Source: Raffaelea ambrosiae (lineage: Eukaryota > Ascomycota > Sordariomycetes > Ophiostomatales > Ophiostomataceae). From it: 64,000 nt of DNA. The position numbers were made by a program, and so were the translations under genes. The DNA lies in the NCBI GenBank assembly GCA_002778195.1, contig PCDI01000005.1:518229-582228 (forward strand), written 5' to 3'. This document shows, piece after piece, positions 14,439-25,390 of the stretch. Within the stretch, counting starts at the first letter, position 1. Every line of letters starts with the position of its first letter. Under the pieces are notes generated by a model. It ran no database searches. It worked only from the letters and a program-made list of their open reading frames with translations, and was not told the DNA's origin.

Positions 14439-15969
14439 TTCAAATCTTGGCCGAGACTCAACGAGACGGATGAAACGAGACGCAATGATGGAAACTTTCG
14501 AGGCTTTCGAGACTCAACTGAGCTCAATGGTACGGAGAAGACGACTCATTTGGAGCACTCCTCAGACGCAGCGCTGCAATCAGGAGGCTCAGAAGACGTG
14601 CATTGCATCTGCATTGCACCGCACATTTGCAGGGTAGTTGCAGGCGGTTGCAGGCGGTTGCACTCCCAGCTTACAGGTTGTCGGGGCGCCTTGCCCGAAA
14701 CGGGCGACGGAACAAGATTGGCTGGTGCATCAGAAGGAAGGGCTACAGGTGCCCCCTATTCTTTGCTTGTTGGTCTGTTTTGCCCCCGGCCTTTTTAGCT
14801 GCTACTATAATTAGAGACGGCTGAGGGGCGAAATGAAGACAGGAGGGGGGGAAGGGGACGATGACCATGCACAGAGGTGCCAGTGTGTCTGACATGCAAC
14901 TTTATGTGGTAATGTCAGATATCTTGTTTTTTCGGCCTGTTTGGGTCAGGGCTGGACCTGGACTTGGTCTGACTGCAGACAGAGTAGCAATGGGGAAAGG
15001 GGGGAGAAAGAGAAAAGAGAGGGAAAAAAGAGAGAAAAGAGAGAGAAAAAAGAGAGAAATGCAGAGGGGCGACAAGTCGTCGACAACCAAAAAAGACGGC
15101 AACGACTAACCAAAAGGCACACAAGAGCCAGCTAACAAGAGAAACAAACAAGAAACAAACAGGAAACAAACAGGAAACAAGACACAGGAAATAAGAAAAG
15201 GGAAACAAAACACAACGGGGGGAAGAAACACTCCATCGAGGAGCACAAGACCAGCTGAAAATCTGACCAGTCCATTCTGATAAGACAACTACTCGTACGA
15301 GGACACAGTAAGATACTATGTACAATCCAGAGTGGACGAGACTCGAGGTGGAATGGCTTCCCCACCAACACGCCCCCCCAGGTCGAGGCTGCCAGGTAAG
15401 GGTCAGCACGGCCCACGGTGGAAGCCCCGGGGCCCAGGCATTGTTCTGGCCGCCTGGATCGTGTCGAGAGGGCGTCCCGTATTGCCTGGGCCGTGTTCCG
15501 CATTGCGGATTGTTGTCTGCCTGTCTGTTTTCAGCTGCTCGTCCCATGTTGATGCGCTGGTGCGGTCGGGATGGAGGGGAAGGAAGGGAAGGGCGCAAGG
15601 GGAGGGGAGAGGGAAGGGGAGTTGCGGCTGCATCGGCAGAGGATGGAATGGATGCGAGCCAATGGCCCGGACAGCCATCTGGACGTCTCGTTGTGCAATT
15701 GTGCACTTTGCCTCTTTGTCTCGCCTGGATCCTGCCTGGCTGGGCTGACCGAGCAGTGCTAGCCATGTCTGTACGAGTAGTCAACTAGTAGTCAACTAGT
15801 TAGTAGTTAGTTGGTTGGAGCACCTGCGTCTCCGCAGCCCGGCTTGTCCACCAGCGGGCTGTCTGGGCCGGCTGGGCTGCTGCTGGAAGAGAGGCAGGTC
15901 GCTCAACACCCCGGCTAGTCACAACGGTTCTCTGGCAGGGCTTTTTTTTTTTTTTTTTTTTTTTTTTTG

Positions 15970-16910
15970 NNNNNNNNNNNNNNNNNNNNNNNNNNNNNNN
16001 NNNNNNNNNNNNNNNNNNNNNNNNNNNNNNNNNNNNNNNNNNNNNNNNNNNNNNNNNNNNNNNNNNNNNNNNNNNNNNNNNNNNNNNNNNNNNNNNNNNN
16101 NNNNNNNNNNNNNNNNNNNNNNNNNNNNNNNNNNNNNNNNNNNNNNNNNNNNNNNNNNNNNNNNNNNNNNNNNNNNNNNNNNNNNNNNNNNNNNNNNNNN
16201 NNNNNNNNNNNNNNNNNNNNNNNNNNNNNNNNNNNNNNNNNNNNNNNNNNNNNNNNNNNNNNNNNNNNNNNNNNNNNNNNNNNNNNNNNNNNNNNNNNNN
16301 NNNNNNNNNNNNNNNNNNNNNNNNNNNNNNNNNNNNNNNNNNNNNNNNNNNNNNNNNNNNNNNNNNNNNNNNNNNNNNNNNNNNNNNNNNNNNNNNNNNN
16401 NNNNNNNNNNNNNNNNNNNNNNNNNNNNNNNNNNNNNNNNNNNNNNNNNNNNNNNNNNNNNNNNNNNNNNNNNNNNNNNNNNNNNNNNNNNNNNNNNNNN
16501 NNNNNNNNNNNNNNNNNNNNNNNNNNNNNNNNNNNNNNNNNNNNNNNNNNNNNNNNNNNNNNNNNNNNNNNNNNNNNNNNNNNNNNNNNNNNNNNNNNNN
16601 NNNNNNNNNNNNNNNNNNNNNNNNNNNNNNNNNNNNNNNNNNNNNNNNNNNNNNNNNNNNNNNNNNNNNNNNNNNNNNNNNNNNNNNNNNNNNNNNNNNN
16701 NNNNNNNNNNNNNNNNNNNNNNNNNNNNNNNNNNNNNNNNNNNNNNNNNNNNNNNNNNNNNNNNNNNNNNNNNNNNNNNNNNNNNNNNNNNNNNNNNNNN
16801 NNNNNNNNNNNNNNNNNNNNNNNNNNNNNNNNNNNNNNNNNNNNNNNNNNNNNNNNNNNNNNNNNNNNNNNNNNNNNNNNNNNNNNNNNNNNNNNNNNNN
16901 NNNNNNNNNN
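15970..16910. other. Assembly gap (941 N)
   Basis: A run of N flanked on the left by about 26 T and on the right by a CT-rich stretch. It removes the proximal promoter and any 5' UTR exon of the Q-rich gene that begins at 16982. The length is an assembler estimate and may not be real. Very long frames running through the N are artefacts. Confidence 0.99.
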
Positions 16911-16981
16911 TCCTGCTCCTCCTCCTTCTTCTTCTCTTTCCCGCTCCCAACTCCGGGGCGAGCCAAACGCTCTACATAATA

Positions 16982-19900
16982 ATGCCTTCATTTCTCTCCG
17001 GCAGACAAAAATCTCAACACCACTCCCAGACCCAGCAGCAGCAGCAACAGCAGCAGCAGTCGCCACAACCCCCACCTCCGACCTTTGTTGAGCAGTCGTC
17101 GTCCGGCCCCGCGCCATCTTCAGCCTCACCCTTCGGACCTCTCGCCACGCTAGACTCGTCCGCACCGTCGTACGACGGCCCGCAGAAACAGCAGCTGCCC
17201 CAACAGTACACACCGCAGCAGCAGCAGCGTCTGCAGCAGCTTCAGCAACAACAGCAACAACAACAACAACAACAACAACATCTCCAGCAACAACAAGGCC
17301 GTCCTCCCTCCTTCACCTCCAGCGGCAGCGGCCTGAGCAAGAACAACAGCACCAGCAGCAGCGGCCACCAGATCGGCGGCAGCACCACGTCGCCCGCAAA
17401 CACCGGAACCGGCGGATCGTCGTCGTCGCCTGTCTTCGACTCCTTCCAGAAACCCCCCAACCTCGACTACCTCGACCAGGTCTCGCGCTCCCAGTCGCAG
17501 CGCTATCCCGCCCAGGCGCCTCTGCAGTCGCTGCAGCACTACGCCGCCGTCGGCGCCTCGTCTGCCGACGACCTGAGCCTGAGCAACGCCGCTCTCCACG
17601 CGTCTCCGCTCACTCTGCAGGAGCAGTTCCAGCAGCAGCAACAATTACAGCAGCAGAGAGGAGGAGCTGTCCCGCAAGGCAGACAGGCTGCACCCCCACC
17701 GCCGGCCCACGAGAACCGCCGCGGCACCCGCAAGTTGTTTAAGAACCTGCTTGGCGGAGGCTCCAGCTCCAGTTCGCGTGCCCAGGCCAGCCTCCAGCAG
17801 CAGCCGCCGCAGCAGTTGCCGTCCGTCCCGCCGCCTGCTTCGCAGAACGCACACAACAGTGCTATCGGCCTCGCACGGCGCCCTTCCAAGCGCCTCAGCC
17901 AGACCCAGCCGCCGGCGCTGCGTACTGCGACATCACAGGTCTCAGTGACAGAGTCCATTCCCGGCGAGTGGCCCCAGCAGCAGCAGTTTGTCACCACAGG
18001 CGACAACGGCAGCCTTGTCCAGCAGTCGCCGCACCAGAGCCCTGGGGACTTTCCCGGCCAGGCGTACGCAATTGCCGAGTCCAACGAGGAGCAGCTCTTC
18101 CAGGACCAGCCGCACCAGCCGCACCAGCCGCCGCCGCCGCCAACCATCCGCCGCGTTGGCACCAGCGATCTCGACAGCGCCGAGAGCACGCCGTACAGCG
18201 CCGACAGCATTGGCCGCCACAGCAACCACAGCCTGCTCCAGGGAGTCTACGTGCAGCATCTGCAGCAGCAGGGCCAACAAGGCCAGCAAGGCCCGTCTTC
18301 GCCCGAGTCGCAGACCGACAGCAACGTGGGCATTGCCTACACGACCACCGGAGCACAGGCACAGCACCTGCAGCAGCACCAGCAGCACCAGGCGCTCCAA
18401 CAGCACCAACAACAGTACCCCGCCACGTTCCAGCAGCAGGCGCCCAGCCAGGCCCACAGTCCCCACCAGTCCTACCTGAACGCCCATAACACCGCCAGCC
18501 TCCAGCAGCAGCAGCACCCGCACCAGCAGCTGCCGCTCGGCCAGAAACAGCCCAACCCGGAGACGCTCTCGCAGGTGTCACGTGAGTCACCCGTTGGCGA
18601 CGCCGACCAGCAGTCGCTGCACAACACCGGCTCCGTCCAGACGTCGCCCGCAGGCATCGCCGCCTACTCGCCGCAGCAGCAGCAGCAACTGCAGCAGCTT
18701 CTGCAACGCCAGGCCGCCCTAGCGCCGACCCCGCCCCCACCCGCAGCCCAATCACTACAACACCCACCGCCGCCGCCGCCTCCACTTCAGCCGCAGCCTG
18801 GCCAGCAGCAACAGAGCCAGCAGACGTCCGGCCAAACCACTGCGGCCACCAACGCTGCCGCGCCACAGCAGAACACAAACACAAACACGAAGACCATGGC
18901 GCCGCCACCCGGAGGAGCGCTGCCAAACCGCCGCTCACAGGACACCACCGACCGCACAGGCAGCCTGCGCGGCGACGCTCCACCGTCCTATCGTCACAGC
19001 CAGGCCGCTGCCGCTACCCTGAGCCCCCTACCGCCAGGACCAGCCCGTCCCGGCGCCGGCGATCAGCGACAGTATGAGGGTGAGGGCCGCAGCAGTCCTC
19101 AGCCAGCCCCCGCTGAGCGCGATGCGGCCGATACTGATAAGCAATTCAAAGAATTAGGCAAGTGGTCCACTTACACCGAGAGCTAGTCCCGCTTGCTGGA
19201 AGAAGTGTTCTTCGAGTGTGCACCACTGAGAGGGTCATGTGTATACTACGCTACGTTCTAAGCAACTTCTCGTGCTAACTCGGATTGCCCGTCCTCCCCC
19301 CACAGCACTCAAATACAAGAATGTCAAGCGCCTCTACTTTGAGGGCAAGGCTCAGATCGACCAGCTCACCGGCCAGATTGAGCATCTGCAGAACGCCATT
19401 GCCAACCAGCGTATGTCGCAGTCCCGCACCTCGCTCGACGACAGCGAGTACGCCACGCGCTTCAACCGCCTCAATGGCGCCATCAACAACCTGTCCTTCA
19501 ACATCCGCAAGGACTGGGCTTCGCTGCCCGGCTGGATCGAGCCCTATGTCAGCGCCGACGCCCTTAAGACGGGCAAGCAGGAGATGACTGCCGTTGGCCG
19601 TGCTATCATCACTCGGTGGCTGGTCGGGGGCATCTTCAACCGCTGTTTCCATCCGGGCCTTGACCCCGAACTGAGCCGCCAGCTCAAGGACATTGAGCTC
19701 AGCATCCGCCGCTTCTCCTACAAGATGAGCAGTCAGGAGGAGTTTGACGCCCTGACCTACAAGATTGTCAGCTGGCGCATGGCTACCCTCGAGGGCCTAC
19801 AAAGCAGTCTGGCCAGCCCAGAGAGCGATCGCAACCGCACCGAGTTCACCCAGCATTGTGCCACCGGCCTGACTGCCTACCTGTACCAGTACCTAGCCGA

Positions 19901-20395
19901 CCCGGCTCCTCCTGGTGTTGACGGCAGTGCTAGCATGATTGTTGAGCTGGCTGTTGGTATCGCCTCCAATCTGCCCATGGAGAGCCGCGACGTCTGTATC
20001 ACCTATCCCATGCCACTCGACAACGTGACTCCTCACCTGATGGAGCTTGAGAAGGTCGGCCTGCCGCAACTCGACAACAAGCCCGACGACGGTGCTGATC
20101 CAGAGGATGATGACGAAGACGAAGATGGTGTACGCGACGACGACAAGAGTGGCCGGACGCGGAGTGGTGAGTGTTACAAACCCAGTTATATTTGGATCCT
20201 TCTTAGATCCCTCCCTCCCTACGTCTTCTTTCCCACCCCCGCCCCCCTTCTTCTCTCTTTCTATAAATGCATAGCCACTAACAAGAATTAGCCAACCCCT
20301 CCAATGACATGCCCAAGGTACGGTTTGCCGGTTTTCTGGCTGTTGAGGTCCGTGGTCGTCAAGTCCTGGTCAAGGCCACAGTGTGGGCGCTGTGA
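16982..20395 (+). CDS. Conserved fungal protein with Q-rich N-terminus and coiled-coil C-terminal domain
   Basis: Three exons (16982-19157, 19306-20166, 20292-20395) give 1046 residues. The first exon encodes about 725 residues of low-complexity Gln/Pro/Ser sequence with many poly-Gln runs (CAG/CAA codons). It ends in a conserved segment that continues directly into exon 2 (KEL-ALKYKNVKRLYFEGK across the junction). The second half is mostly helical, carries motifs such as GAINNLSFNIRKDW and SADALKTGKQEMTAVGR, and has an acidic patch near its end. The first intron begins GCAAGT rather than GT; its branch site GCTAAC and acceptor CACAG are normal. I recognise the C-terminal domain as widely conserved in filamentous ascomycetes but know no established function. 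The assembly gap ends 71 bases before the ATG, so an upstream noncoding exon cannot be excluded. Confidence 0.85.
19158..19305 (+). other. GC-AG intron of the Q-rich gene
   Basis: The donor is G|GCAAGT, the usual sequence context of GC-AG introns; the branch site is GCTAAC and the acceptor CCACAG. No GT donor nearby both keeps the frame and restores the conserved KEL-ALKYKNVKRLYF segment. Confidence 0.8.
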
Positions 20396-21775
20396 GGGAA
20401 GAAAGACCCAAGGCATGGTGAGCAAGGATTAAAAAAATCAGAAGAAAAAAGAAAAAAAAGGGATATCAGACCGAGGGGTGAAGAAGTGTGCACGGAAGAA
20501 AGAGCGCATGTTGTGACATGTGGACAAAGAGAGGGGAAGTGGATGGTAGAATGGCATAAAGGGAGAGCACGAGCATGGGCATGAGCAGATGGAATAAAGA
20601 GGGGATGCCTTTTTCTTTTCTTTTGGCAAGAGAAGATATGAAAAACAAAGCTATGCAATGACCATATGACGGAATGGGACTTTTTTTGTTTTATTTTGGA
20701 TTACTCCCCTACCTGTTTTTTTTTCTCCTTCACCTTCTACTCTTCTTTACTCATTCTTATTTTTTCTCTTCATGTTCCTATTTTTACCCCTCTGATGAAA
20801 CCATTACTTTTTGTTGCGAGAGAACGGCGGCGATTTTTCATACCTGTTTGTGTCTTGTTTTCCCTCTATGGGTTCTTTTTATGTTTTAAAGGACTTGTTT
20901 CTGCCGTGTCACTAAAAGAGGAGATGATCTATTTGCTTGATTCGACGACTTGCAAGACAACCCAGACGAAAACGAAAGAGGAAAAAAAGGAAGAGAGAAA
21001 GGACTCTGGGAGATCAACTTTGAGATTTTTTTTGTGGTCTTTATCGACAATACCAGAAAGCAAATACAATAATAATGCTGCTAATGACAAGAGACACCAT
21101 AAAGAAGGCGCGTGCTATTTACAACCCACAAGGCTATGGAGTGTATAGGCTTGACACTATTGGAATGGCTCAGTTCATATAAGCTTCACTGTAGCACCCG
21201 CTCCGTAAAGAGACAATAGAGGGGGGGCTAGCTAAGCCATGTGTGGGAGTTTTACAAAAATAAACGGGGATCGCTTTAGGTTGCAACCAGTTGCTGGGAA
21301 CCCGGAAATGGCCGGGCCTGAGGCGCATGAAATTCGATGATCGCGGCGTGCCTCAGTCGCTTGCTCTTGCTGTAGCTCAGGCAAATTTGGAAACCAACGA
21401 GCACACCTCGCCTTGACTCATCCAAACAAGAGGCAGCACAGAATTTACGACAATATACCTTATTATTCCATACTCATAATTGGTTGCAATTACATTAAAC
21501 GCGTCTCCGTGGACTTACAACAACTAACTACCTGAACGAGCAGCCCAGCTCCCACGTGATCACACAGCCTGATGATTCACCGCTTTTCACGATCGCCTTT
21601 TCTGCCACTTCTTTTGCGACAACAGGGAGCTTAACACAACAGATGGCTGGCTCTGCTCCCAATGGATCGAGAAGAGCGAAGGGCTCTGTTTTCCGCGGAT
21701 AAAATAGCGTTGTGAGAGATACAAGGGGATTCGATTCTTTTTTTTTTTTATATTTTCAAACACTTCCTGCCAAAC
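20396..21775. other. Intergenic region, no gene seen
   Basis: Lies between two plus-strand genes. It is AT- and T-rich in its first half (20400-20900). Short open frames on both strands are low-complexity Phe/Leu/Ser strings. No RNA gene was recognised. Confidence 0.6.
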
Positions 21776-22719
21776 ATGGCCTCAGAAAAGCCGGCCCACC
21801 TGGCCCCCTCCGAGCTGGGGACCAAGGAATAGTGAGTGACGAGCTCTTGACAGACAACCTCCCCCGTCCTCTCTCAGACTTGCAAGGCCCAATGACCTGA
21901 CTGACACCAAAACACTCCCTCTCTTCCTATTTCTACAGTTGGGATGCCCTCTATGCTACCGAGCTCGCCAACCATGCGCACAACCCGGCCGACACCGGCA
22001 CCGTCTGGTTCGACGACTCTGACGCCGAGGCCAAGATGGTCGCCTTTCTCGAGGACGACGTCCTGGGCAGACCGGGGCAGCACATATTGGATCTTGGCTG
22101 TGGGAATGGGTCTCTGCTGAGGGCGGTACGGGAAGAGTTTGGCGAGCAATGGAAAGAGGCGGAAAACACAGAGGGCAAGAACACCGCAACCCGGCTCCTG
22201 GGCGTCGACTACAGTGAAGCCAGTGTGTCTTTGGCCAGGTCCATAACGGAGAAGCAAGACAAGGGAGGCGAAGAGGAACAACAGCAAAAACAACACCAGC
22301 AAGGAGCAGAAGGACTTCCGATAGAGTTTGCCGTGTGGGACATCCTCCACGGCGACGCGGCCGAGCTGGGCTCGCCGGCCGGCCATTGGGATCTCATCCT
22401 CGACAAGGGCACTTTTGACGCCATCAGCTTGGGCCACAATCAGGCCAGCGCGGACGACAGCAGCATCGAGTCGCTGTACCGCCGACAGGTGCTGCGTCTG
22501 CTGCGGCCAGAGGGACGCTTTTTGATTACGAGCTGCAACTGGACCGAGCCCGAGCTGTGTGCGTGGATGGAGGACAAGACCACAGATAGAGACGGCGATG
22601 AAGAGAGCACTTTCTTGCTGGAAAAGGTCGGCCGTGTGGCATACCCGAGCTTCCAGTTTGGCGGCGTACAAGGGCAGACGGTATGTACCGTGTGCTTTGC
22701 CAAAAAGAGGAAACCATAG
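21776..22719 (+). CDS. EFM4: Protein-lysine N-methyltransferase, EFM4 / METTL10 family
   Basis: Two exons (21776-21831, 21939-22719) give 278 residues, close to the yeast protein (about 257). The N-terminus reads PSELGTKEYWDALYATEL across the junction, the family signature. Motif I of the seven-beta-strand SAM fold, LDLGCGNG, is at about residues 67-76, followed by VDYSEASVSLA, then WDLILDKGTFDAIS (post-motif II). The C-terminus keeps FLITSCNWTEPEL. Members methylate a lysine of translation elongation factor 1A in the cytosol. A Gln/Glu-rich insert (EEQQQKQHQQ) sits between motif I and motif II. Assignment to EFM4 rather than a sister methyltransferase rests on the N-terminal signature. Confidence 0.88.
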
Positions 22720-22978
22720 ACAGTGAGAAGAAGAACCAAAAACAGATTGAAATGCGCCATGATACCACAGTTGCTATTCCTCATAACTATGATGATGATG
22801 ATGATGTATACGTATTGATCCAAAAAAAAAAAAGAAAACCCAAGAGAAACACCCCAAAGAAAAGTTCCCTCAAGTCCCTTGCAAAACCGGGCCAAAAAGT
22901 ACAAAACAGCAACAAATCTGAAAGAAACGAATGGATGGAAAACCATAATCCTCGCAGTCTGCTCGATGCCCCCCCCCC

Positions 22979-22979
22979 N
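22979..22979. other. Single ambiguous base in a poly-C run
   Basis: One N inside a run of C, most likely a homopolymer base-call problem. It lies in the short convergent intergenic space between the methyltransferase and CDC37 and does not touch coding sequence. Confidence 0.95.
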
Positions 22980-23041
22980 CCCCCCCCCAACAACAACAAC
23001 AAAAATTGCATGTTTTGGTGATCATTTTATCTTTGAATTCA

Positions 23042-24842
23042 TTACTCCGGATCCGGATACTCCTCCACGGGGGCTGTCGCCTTGACAGCGGTCTCCTTCG
23101 TCTCCGGCTCAACAGCATCCTTCAAGTTCTCCCGACCCAGCTCCTTAAGATGTGCCCGGCCCTCTGCCGTTGTCGCGTCGAGGATCTCTTCTTCCATACT
23201 CAAGATACCGGCCTGTACAAGTCAGCCAAGTGTGTTCAGAAGAGGAGAAAAAAAAATACAGGGGCAAAGAAAAGAGGAAATTTAAAAAAAAAAAAAAAGA
23301 ATAAAAAAAAAGAAACTTACCTCGCCAAACTCTCCGACGAGTGCTTCGGCCTCGTCTACCTTCATCGCCCCCAGCACCAGGTTCACCTGATCCAGCTTGC
23401 CCGACTCCAGCGCCTTCCGCATCTCCGGCTTGAACCCTTCAAAGACCTTCCGTGCCGCCTGCACCTCCGGGTCCGGGTCGTTGGCCGGCGGAATCCGGAT
23501 GTTGATGACCGTCCCCGGCTCAACCGCGTGCAGCTGGATCTGCTCAATGCCCTCCTCGCCGTCCTCGCCGACAACCTTGGGCTGCGAGTTGATCTCGCGC
23601 GTGCGCGCGCGGATGTGGGCAAACGTGTCTTGGACGTCCTTGTAAAAGACGTCGTGCGCCTGGTGGTCGGGCGTGGTGATACGCTTGAAGAACAGCGCCA
23701 CGCCGTCGCGGCCGAGCGCGCGGCAGTACTTGATGAGGTTGGACTGATGGACGAGCCGGCGGGTGTCGTCCTCTTTGCCCTCGAGGCCGGCGTTGAAAGC
23801 CAGCACCAGGATGCCCTCTTCTTCCTTTTCCGTCAGAATTTCGGGATGCGCCGTCATGAAAGCCATGCTCTGGCGGAGGTTGGCAATGGGGATGGCCGCG
23901 AACTGGCGTGCCAGCGGTGAGGCGTCCGAGACATCGCCTTCGTCTTCGCCCCCGCTGTTGCTGGTTTGATTTCCTGCTGCTGCTGCTGCAGAAGACTTTG
24001 TCGGCGGGAGGGTGGTGGCATCTCCACTGGCGGCCCCCGACGTGAAGTTGGGGTTCAGCAGCTCCACCTTGCCGCCACTGTCGGCCGTCGCTTTCCCTGC
24101 TCCTCCTCCCTTGTCCTTGTTCACGTACGAGCTGTCAAAGCCCGTGTGGATGTCGTCGCTCGTGATCTTGCGTGCCTCCTCATTTTGCAGCTCGCCCAGC
24201 TTCTGGATCAGCTCCGCCTGCAGGTCGGCCACCTTGTTCTTGTGGCCCTCGATCTCCGTCACCATGGCGTCGTATCGCTCGGGCCCCTCGAGGTTCCGTT
24301 CCGCCAGTGCCTTGTTGACCTGGTCCAGCAGCGCGGCCATCATCTTGGAGTAGGACTCGGGCTGTTCGACGTTGGCGTGGACGCCAGCAGGCGGCTTCGG
24401 CGGCCGGTCGTTGTCTTTGGATTGCATGGTGCTCTCCATCACGGCGCGGAAGGCCACCTCGGCGGCCGCGTTCGGGTTGGTCGACGACCGGGCCTCGTCG
24501 GCGTGGGCCCTGAGCGTGTCGAGAAGGCTCTGGATGCGCGTGGCCAGGCCGTCGTTGATTTGGCGCTCATACTTGAGTGTCTCGATCTGGTGCCGTCGCT
24601 GCTGCCGCTCCATGTGGATCTGGTTCTGCTTCGCGCGAATGAACGACCGCTTGTCGACGTTGGGGTGGACCTCGACGTCCGAGTCATCGCTGAGCTCGAG
24701 GGCATCCTGTGGCAAAGTCTTCGTTAGCATATGATGTATATATATATAAAGACAGTACAATGAGAAAAAATAATAGAACTGGACATAGCCATCCACCATC
24801 CACAGCTCAACTGCCTACCCATTTGCTGTAGTCGACAGGCAT
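23042..24842 (-). CDS. CDC37: Hsp90 co-chaperone Cdc37
   Basis: Three exons on the minus strand (24842-24819, 24706-23321, 23212-23042) give 526 residues. Exon 1 codes only MPVDYSKW and joins DALELSDDSD, giving the invariant Cdc37 N-terminus with the CK2-type serine at position 14. Next come the kinase-binding N-terminal coiled coil (HPNVDKRSFIRAKQNQIH), a central Hsp90-binding region (ITSDDIHTGFDSSYVNK, then LARQFAAIPIANLRQS) and the C-terminal domain. A low-complexity Ser/Gly/Ala linker lies between. The protein delivers client kinases to Hsp90 in the cytosol. Donors are GTAGGC and GTAAGT; both acceptors end in ACAG. It lies downstream of MOT1 in the same orientation, separated by about 550 bases. 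Confidence 0.96.
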
Positions 24843-25390
24843 CTTGCCGGTACTGTGTGGCTTGTAATGCTTCGAGATTTTCCTGTGATCTTCTTGTAAA
24901 TAAAAAACCCTTCTGGTGGTACAGACTATTCCAAGAAACCCGTCGTCGGCCTCGGTGAACGCGATGTGCAGGTACTTTATGCAGCCAGCGTCAGGACATT
25001 TCGAGTAGGCACGTATGCTGGAGAAGGTCCTAGAAAGCTGTTGCGAAGTGGGGTAGTCTTATCGATAACACCGCCAGAGCCTGGTCGCACCTTCCTCTTC
25101 ACGATGAGGTCTCAAAGAATACGGGACGAATACTATGTATTGATTACCAACGGTACGAAACCGAACGAATGCGAAAGTGCTCTGTTCTTTTCTTTTCTTC
25201 TTTTCTTCTGGTTTCGGTTCATGCAAATGGCACAAGGTCTTCAACGCTGATGGATGCACGACTCTCAAAGGGGGGGGGGGGCCGTTTTAGCTAATAGTAC
25301 AGGTCCTCCAGCTATCCTTCCCATCCAGAACGCCAATCCTCTAATATCTCGCAAATCAGAAAGCCGACCTTTGAGACCATTCCCCAAATT
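24843..25390. other. Intergenic region between MOT1 and CDC37
   Basis: Holds the CDC37 promoter and the MOT1 3' flank, both on the minus strand. A G run is present at 25269-25280. No further gene or RNA seen. Confidence 0.6.

Larger units (their letters stand above)
10301..15969. other. ORF-poor noncoding DNA up to the assembly gap
   Basis: No gene with recognisable domains. Notable sequence: an 11-bp-arm inverted repeat (12264-12289), a TATAAA at 11822 followed 75 bases later by an ATG with good context but no convincing reading frame, a 12-base minisatellite (13675-13734), a poly-A run (13934-13957), a 10-base repeat (14383-14438), GA-rich DNA near 15000-15060 and a T run of about 26 (15943-15968) at the gap edge. 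TACTCGTA occurs at 13259 and 15290, and its reverse complement at 15772. The part from about 10.7 to 13.3 kb is less repetitive and might be decayed gene sequence. Confidence 0.55.
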